Part shown: in pieces, positions 60,835 to 64,000 of the stretch | Layout of the letters: every line of letters starts with the position of its first letter | Position numbering within the stretch: position 1 is the first letter of the stretch | NCBI GenBank assembly: GCA_964636325.1 | Contig: CAZWRV010000014.1 | Span: 23,462 to 87,461 of the forward strand | Direction: 5' to 3' | DNA from: CAZWRV01 sp964636325 | GTDB taxonomy: Bacteria > Verrucomicrobiota > Lentisphaeria > Victivallales > GWF2-50-93 | DNA: 64,000 bases | Notes under the pieces: generated by a model | Database searches by the model: none | The model's input: only the letters and a program-made list of their open reading frames with translations | What the model was told of the DNA's origin: nothing | Position numbers and translations under genes: made by a program

Positions 60835-60964
60835 CACTTCAAACTTCCGCGCATGATTTCTGCGATTCCTTGCCTCCTTGCACTTGAAATTCATGGCCGT
60901 ATTCATAAATTTCTGAATCCTCAAGGTGCATGTTTCGGCAAACAAATTTCAGGAGAATGATAAA

Positions 60965-63919
60965 ATGTTGATTTGTAAGATGCTGCAAATGATGAGATCG
61001 GCCGCCGCCCTCGCGGTGCTGCTGTCCGCGGGCTACGCAGCCGCCGGAGTTTCAGGCTGGAACTGGGAAGAGCACGCGGTCGGAACCCCCGCCGTCAAAT
61101 CATGGAGGGCGCTGGCTGCGTCAGGAGATATTTCAAAGATATACGGTTCCGGCTACGAGGAGTATCTCTTCGTCACCTTGAACGGCGGCAGCAACTGGAC
61201 GCCCAGGCTGCCCGGCGGAGACTGGGGCACTGTCTCCTGCTCGGCCGACGGCAGCACCGTGGTCGGGGGGATGTTGCCCGGCGGCGCATATTTTTCGACT
61301 GACTCCGCAAGCAGCTTCAACCAGCTTGAGTTCGGAGGAAACTACTGGTTGTCCAGCGCCGCCTCCGGCGACGGCTCACTCCTGGTTCTCGGAGAATATC
61401 GCGGATCGCTCTGGCTTTCCAAGGACAATGGCGCCACATGGGCGCAGGCGGCCGGCCTGCCTGGCGGCGATGACAGCTACTGGTCCGCAGCTGCCTGCTC
61501 GAACGACGGAACGACGGTCGCGGCCGCAGAGGGAAGTTCCGGCAACATATACGTCTCCAACGACAAGGGCGCGACATGGAAGACTACCGTTACGCTCCCC
61601 GTCGAGACCGCCACCCCTCAGATCTGCCTGACCGTCTCAAACGACGGAAAAACTATCATCGCGATTTCAAGCAAGGCCGGCGTCAAAGTCCGCATCAGCA
61701 AGGACGGAGGCGAAGCATGGATCGAAAGCGCGCCCGCCGGAACAGACGACATTCCGTTCACACGCCTTGCGGCCTCCGGCAACGGTGCCACAGTCCTGCT
61801 TTCCGGCGGTGGCTCGGCCGACGACGGCAGAATCTGGCGATCCACCGATACCGGCGCGACATGGACGGAAATACCGCTGCCCGAGGACACGTCGCACGGC
61901 GCCCCCAGTTCGCTTGCGGTTTCCGACGACGGAAGCAAGTTTTTGGCCGGCATGAACCAGCTTCACTATTCAAACGACGGAGGCGCCACCTGGGACATAT
62001 TCGACAACACAGGATGCTACTGGACTGACTGCGCCTTCTCCGGCGACGGGTCAAACGCGTTCTGCGTCGGCGACGGCGTCGACGGAATCATGCGATCCAA
62101 GGATTATGGACAGACATGGTCGACGCTGAATTCGGGCAATCCTTGGACGGCTGTCGGCTGCTCTCCGGACGCTCGTGTAATCGTCGCAGGCAACGGCACT
62201 GACGGACTGCTTTACATCTCGCAGGACGCCGGCGCAACCTGGAGCGCGGCCGCAAAACTCGACCCTTCCTACTGGGTTTCCGTAGGCGTCTCAAACGACG
62301 GCAACCTCATCGCTGCCTGCTCCGGCTCGAACATCGGAGTAATTGCCGTCTCCAAGGACTTGGGCAAGTCCTGGAAAGTATACAAGAAGGGCGCCTTCTG
62401 GTGGAGCTGCGCGGTTTCCGCCGACGGCTCGACCGTCCTGGCGTGCAGCGCCGCAGGTCAGCTCGTGGTCTCCAGGGATCAAGGCTCAAAATGGACAGAC
62501 ATCACACCTGACGGGGTGAGCAACAAGCTGAGCGGCGTAGCATGCTCCGCCGACGGAGACAAAATATTCCTCTCAAGCTATTCCGGCCCGGTATACGCAT
62601 CCCTGGACGGCGGCGCGACCTGGAGCGTGACAAATCTCCAGAGCCTGCAGTGGGAGGGCATCGCCTGCTCCGCCAGCGGCCAGATGGTAATGGCCATAGC
62701 CGCATTCGACTACCCCTACGCCTCCATAGATTTCGGCCGGACTTGGAACAAGATCAACCCCTCCGGCACAAACACCGTTTGGAAATCGTGCCGCCTCTCA
62801 TCGGACGGCAACCGCGCCCTCCTTGCTGTCTTCGCGGGCAATGTCTTCACAGGCAAACGCGACATCCCCGCAGGCAAAACCACCTTCTCGGTATATGTCC
62901 ATCCGCCGGCCGGCGGGACAACGAACCCGTCCGGCTGCACCGAGGTTGCCATCGGCGAGAAGTTCGCAATCTCCGCTGTTCCGGCGGCAGGCTACGCATT
63001 CGCAGGATGGGCGCTGGGCTACGGCTGCAGACTAGACGACCTGTTCTCTGCGAACACAAACGCAGTATGCGGCGAAAATGCCTATGTCACGGCGATTTTT
63101 TCCAAGGCTCAGGTGAACGTCGAAAGTCTCAAGGCATCCTATTACAGCGCCAACGCGTCCAAGGAGAAGCTGTCAGTCACAAAGGGAGATATCCCGGAAT
63201 TGCCGCCCGATTTCAATCCGGAGACAGCCGTCGCCCAAGTCCGCATCGGAAACACCGTGATCAGCTGCACTCCCCAGATCGGCGCCTGGACCAGCTCCAA
63301 CAAGGGATATGTGTTCAAGAGCGACAAGAAAAAACCTTTCAAGCTTCAGCTCACGCTTGATACAAAGGCTAAGAAGTGGAGCCTGAAGGCCAACGCATAC
63401 CCGCTGGGAACCCCGACCGACATGAGCCGTGCCGTAGTCGGGCTTTCTGTCAACGGATACACGTTCGCCTCCTTCCAGCAGCTCACAGGCAAGTCGTCAT
63501 GGAGCTACAAGGGGCCTAAAAAAATCGTCGATTTCCAGGTCGGCGCTCTGAAAGGCTCGACCGGTTCGGGCGCGGGCGCAGGTTCGTTGTCGGTCAAGCC
63601 AGCCTCCATCCCCCAGCTCGTCAAGGGCTTCGGCGACGTCTCACTTGCAATCAACGACCTTAAGATCGACGAACCGGCGTCAAGTTTCACCGCGAAGGGC
63701 CAGGTCTACACATACAAGGGCCAGACCGCCGGCGGCGACACCGCCCTCGTATTCGACCTCGCGAAAAAGACATGGTCCTTGAAAATCTCTAAGGGGACGC
63801 TCGCCGACATCGCAAGGCGTTTCGGAATCGCAGACATCTCGCTCAAGGTCGGAGACAACGATCTTCTAAAGCAGACCGTGAACACCGTCCAGAGCACCAC
63901 GCTGGAGAAGAAGAAGTAG
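60965..63919 (+). CDS. secreted multi-Asp-box beta-propeller protein
   Basis: A 984-aa exported protein. The signal peptide is MLICKMLQMMRSAAALAVLL... ending AGYAAAG; ATG 60965 has AGGAG upstream. Residues ~30-645 contain about twelve Asp-box-like motifs (KDNGATWAQ, NDKGATWKT, TDTGATWTE, NDGGATWDI, KDYGQTWST, QDAGATWSA, LDGGATWSV, IDFGRTWNK and others), so it is a sortilin/BNR-type propeller, perhaps two in tandem. Residues ~650-715 are a bacterial repeat domain (HPPAGGTTNPSG, AVPAAGYAFAGW). The rest has two related ~130-residue beta modules (AKKWSLKANAYPLG versus AKKTWSLKISKGTL). No enzyme motif was confirmed. It is a probable surface or secreted adhesin/binding protein. It follows the ABC-adaptor genes but has its own leader. 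Confidence 0.82.
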   Translation: MLICKMLQMMRSAAALAVLLSAGYAAAGVSGWNWEEHAVGTPAVKSWRALAASGDISKIYGSGYEEYLFVTLNGGSNWTPRLPGGDWGTVSCSADGSTVVGGMLPGGAYFSTDSASSFNQLEFGGNYWLSSAASGDGSLLVLGEYRGSLWLSKDNGATWAQAAGLPGGDDSYWSAAACSNDGTTVAAAEGSSGNIYVSNDKGATWKTTVTLPVETATPQICLTVSNDGKTIIAISSKAGVKVRISKDGGEAWIESAPAGTDDIPFTRLAASGNGATVLLSGGGSADDGRIWRSTDTGATWTEIPLPEDTSHGAPSSLAVSDDGSKFLAGMNQLHYSNDGGATWDIFDNTGCYWTDCAFSGDGSNAFCVGDGVDGIMRSKDYGQTWSTLNSGNPWTAVGCSPDARVIVAGNGTDGLLYISQDAGATWSAAAKLDPSYWVSVGVSNDGNLIAACSGSNIGVIAVSKDLGKSWKVYKKGAFWWSCAVSADGSTVLACSAAGQLVVSRDQGSKWTDITPDGVSNKLSGVACSADGDKIFLSSYSGPVYASLDGGATWSVTNLQSLQWEGIACSASGQMVMAIAAFDYPYASIDFGRTWNKINPSGTNTVWKSCRLSSDGNRALLAVFAGNVFTGKRDIPAGKTTFSVYVHPPAGGTTNPSGCTEVAIGEKFAISAVPAAGYAFAGWALGYGCRLDDLFSANTNAVCGENAYVTAIFSKAQVNVESLKASYYSANASKEKLSVTKGDIPELPPDFNPETAVAQVRIGNTVISCTPQIGAWTSSNKGYVFKSDKKKPFKLQLTLDTKAKKWSLKANAYPLGTPTDMSRAVVGLSVNGYTFASFQQLTGKSSWSYKGPKKIVDFQVGALKGSTGSGAGAGSLSVKPASIPQLVKGFGDVSLAINDLKIDEPASSFTAKGQVYTYKGQTAGGDTALVFDLAKKTWSLKISKGTLADIARRFGIADISLKVGDNDLLKQTVNTVQSTTLEKKK

Positions 63920-63931
63920 GGGCGCTGGAGC

Positions 63932-63958
63932 AGTTTCAGGATTGGCTCCTCTGAAACT
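63932..63958. repeat. hairpin after the propeller gene
   Basis: AGTTTCAG (63932-63939) faces CTGAAACT (63951-63958) across an 11-base loop. No T tract follows, so a terminator role is possible but weak. The remainder to base 64000 shows nothing. Confidence 0.45.
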
Positions 63959-64000
63959 CGCCTCGAAGTGGCGTAGACATTCCTGTCTGCGCAATCCGCA

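Overview
The window looks like the chromosome of an anaerobic, carbohydrate-degrading bacterium of the PVC group, most likely Lentisphaerota (Victivallis-like); Kiritimatiellota or Verrucomicrobiota are the alternatives. This is inferred from gene content: four intact and one broken prepilin-type (FTLIELLVV) proteins, each beside polysaccharide-degradation genes, a GntR/LacI-type regulator beside a GH2 beta-galactosidase, several very large secreted glycosidase-like proteins, and the anaerobe genes hcp, pckG and a corrinoid methyltransferase set. No rRNA, tRNA, CRISPR array or transposase gene was recognised.

Layout. 1-8.7 kb: a glycan-use locus with a GntR-LacI regulator, a secreted GH123/DUF6067-like protein and a pseudopilin on the minus strand, divergent from lacZ across a palindromic operator candidate. 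8.7-16 kb: a repeat-rich spacer with a broken secreted gene, a TIM-barrel-type protein, then a signalling pair (receiver-Ser/Thr kinase with zinc ribbons; BvgS-like hybrid histidine kinase). 16-26.6 kb: a roughly 10-kb segment bounded by long inverted repeats, holding a LamG pseudopilin, a DUF4886 protein, a run of broken genes (18.3-21.0 kb), a PHP hydrolase, a truncated GH172, a sialidase-like protein, a GH43/GH130-like propeller and another pseudopilin. 26.6-38.8 kb: a second glycan locus with three large glycosidase-like proteins, a pseudopilin and an unknown protein. 39-42.7 kb: an overlapping three-gene corrinoid methyltransferase operon whose third gene fuses DUF1638 to GAF and PAS domains. 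43-48 kb: pckG, an AT-rich restriction-modification pair and an orphan larB. 48.2-51.6 kb: an Rrf2 regulator, ferredoxin, cupin and Hcp (nitrosative stress) operon with a clear terminator. 51.8-57.4 kb: a 1674-aa hybrid kinase overlapping a response regulator. 57.5-63.9 kb: an ABC exporter, an HlyD-type adaptor and a secreted 12-Asp-box propeller protein.

The least expected structure is between the genes. At least a dozen spacers hold short-period arrays (6-9 bp, mostly 7 or 8 bp) in which a 3-5 base core recurs at fixed spacing with variable bases between, and each locus has a different core. They resemble the heptanucleotide STRR repeats of filamentous cyanobacteria. A separate dispersed leader element occurs upstream of three unrelated genes in the same orientation relative to each gene. 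Start codons were moved inward where the longest frame began at TTG/GTG and a downstream ATG had a better ribosome-binding site.
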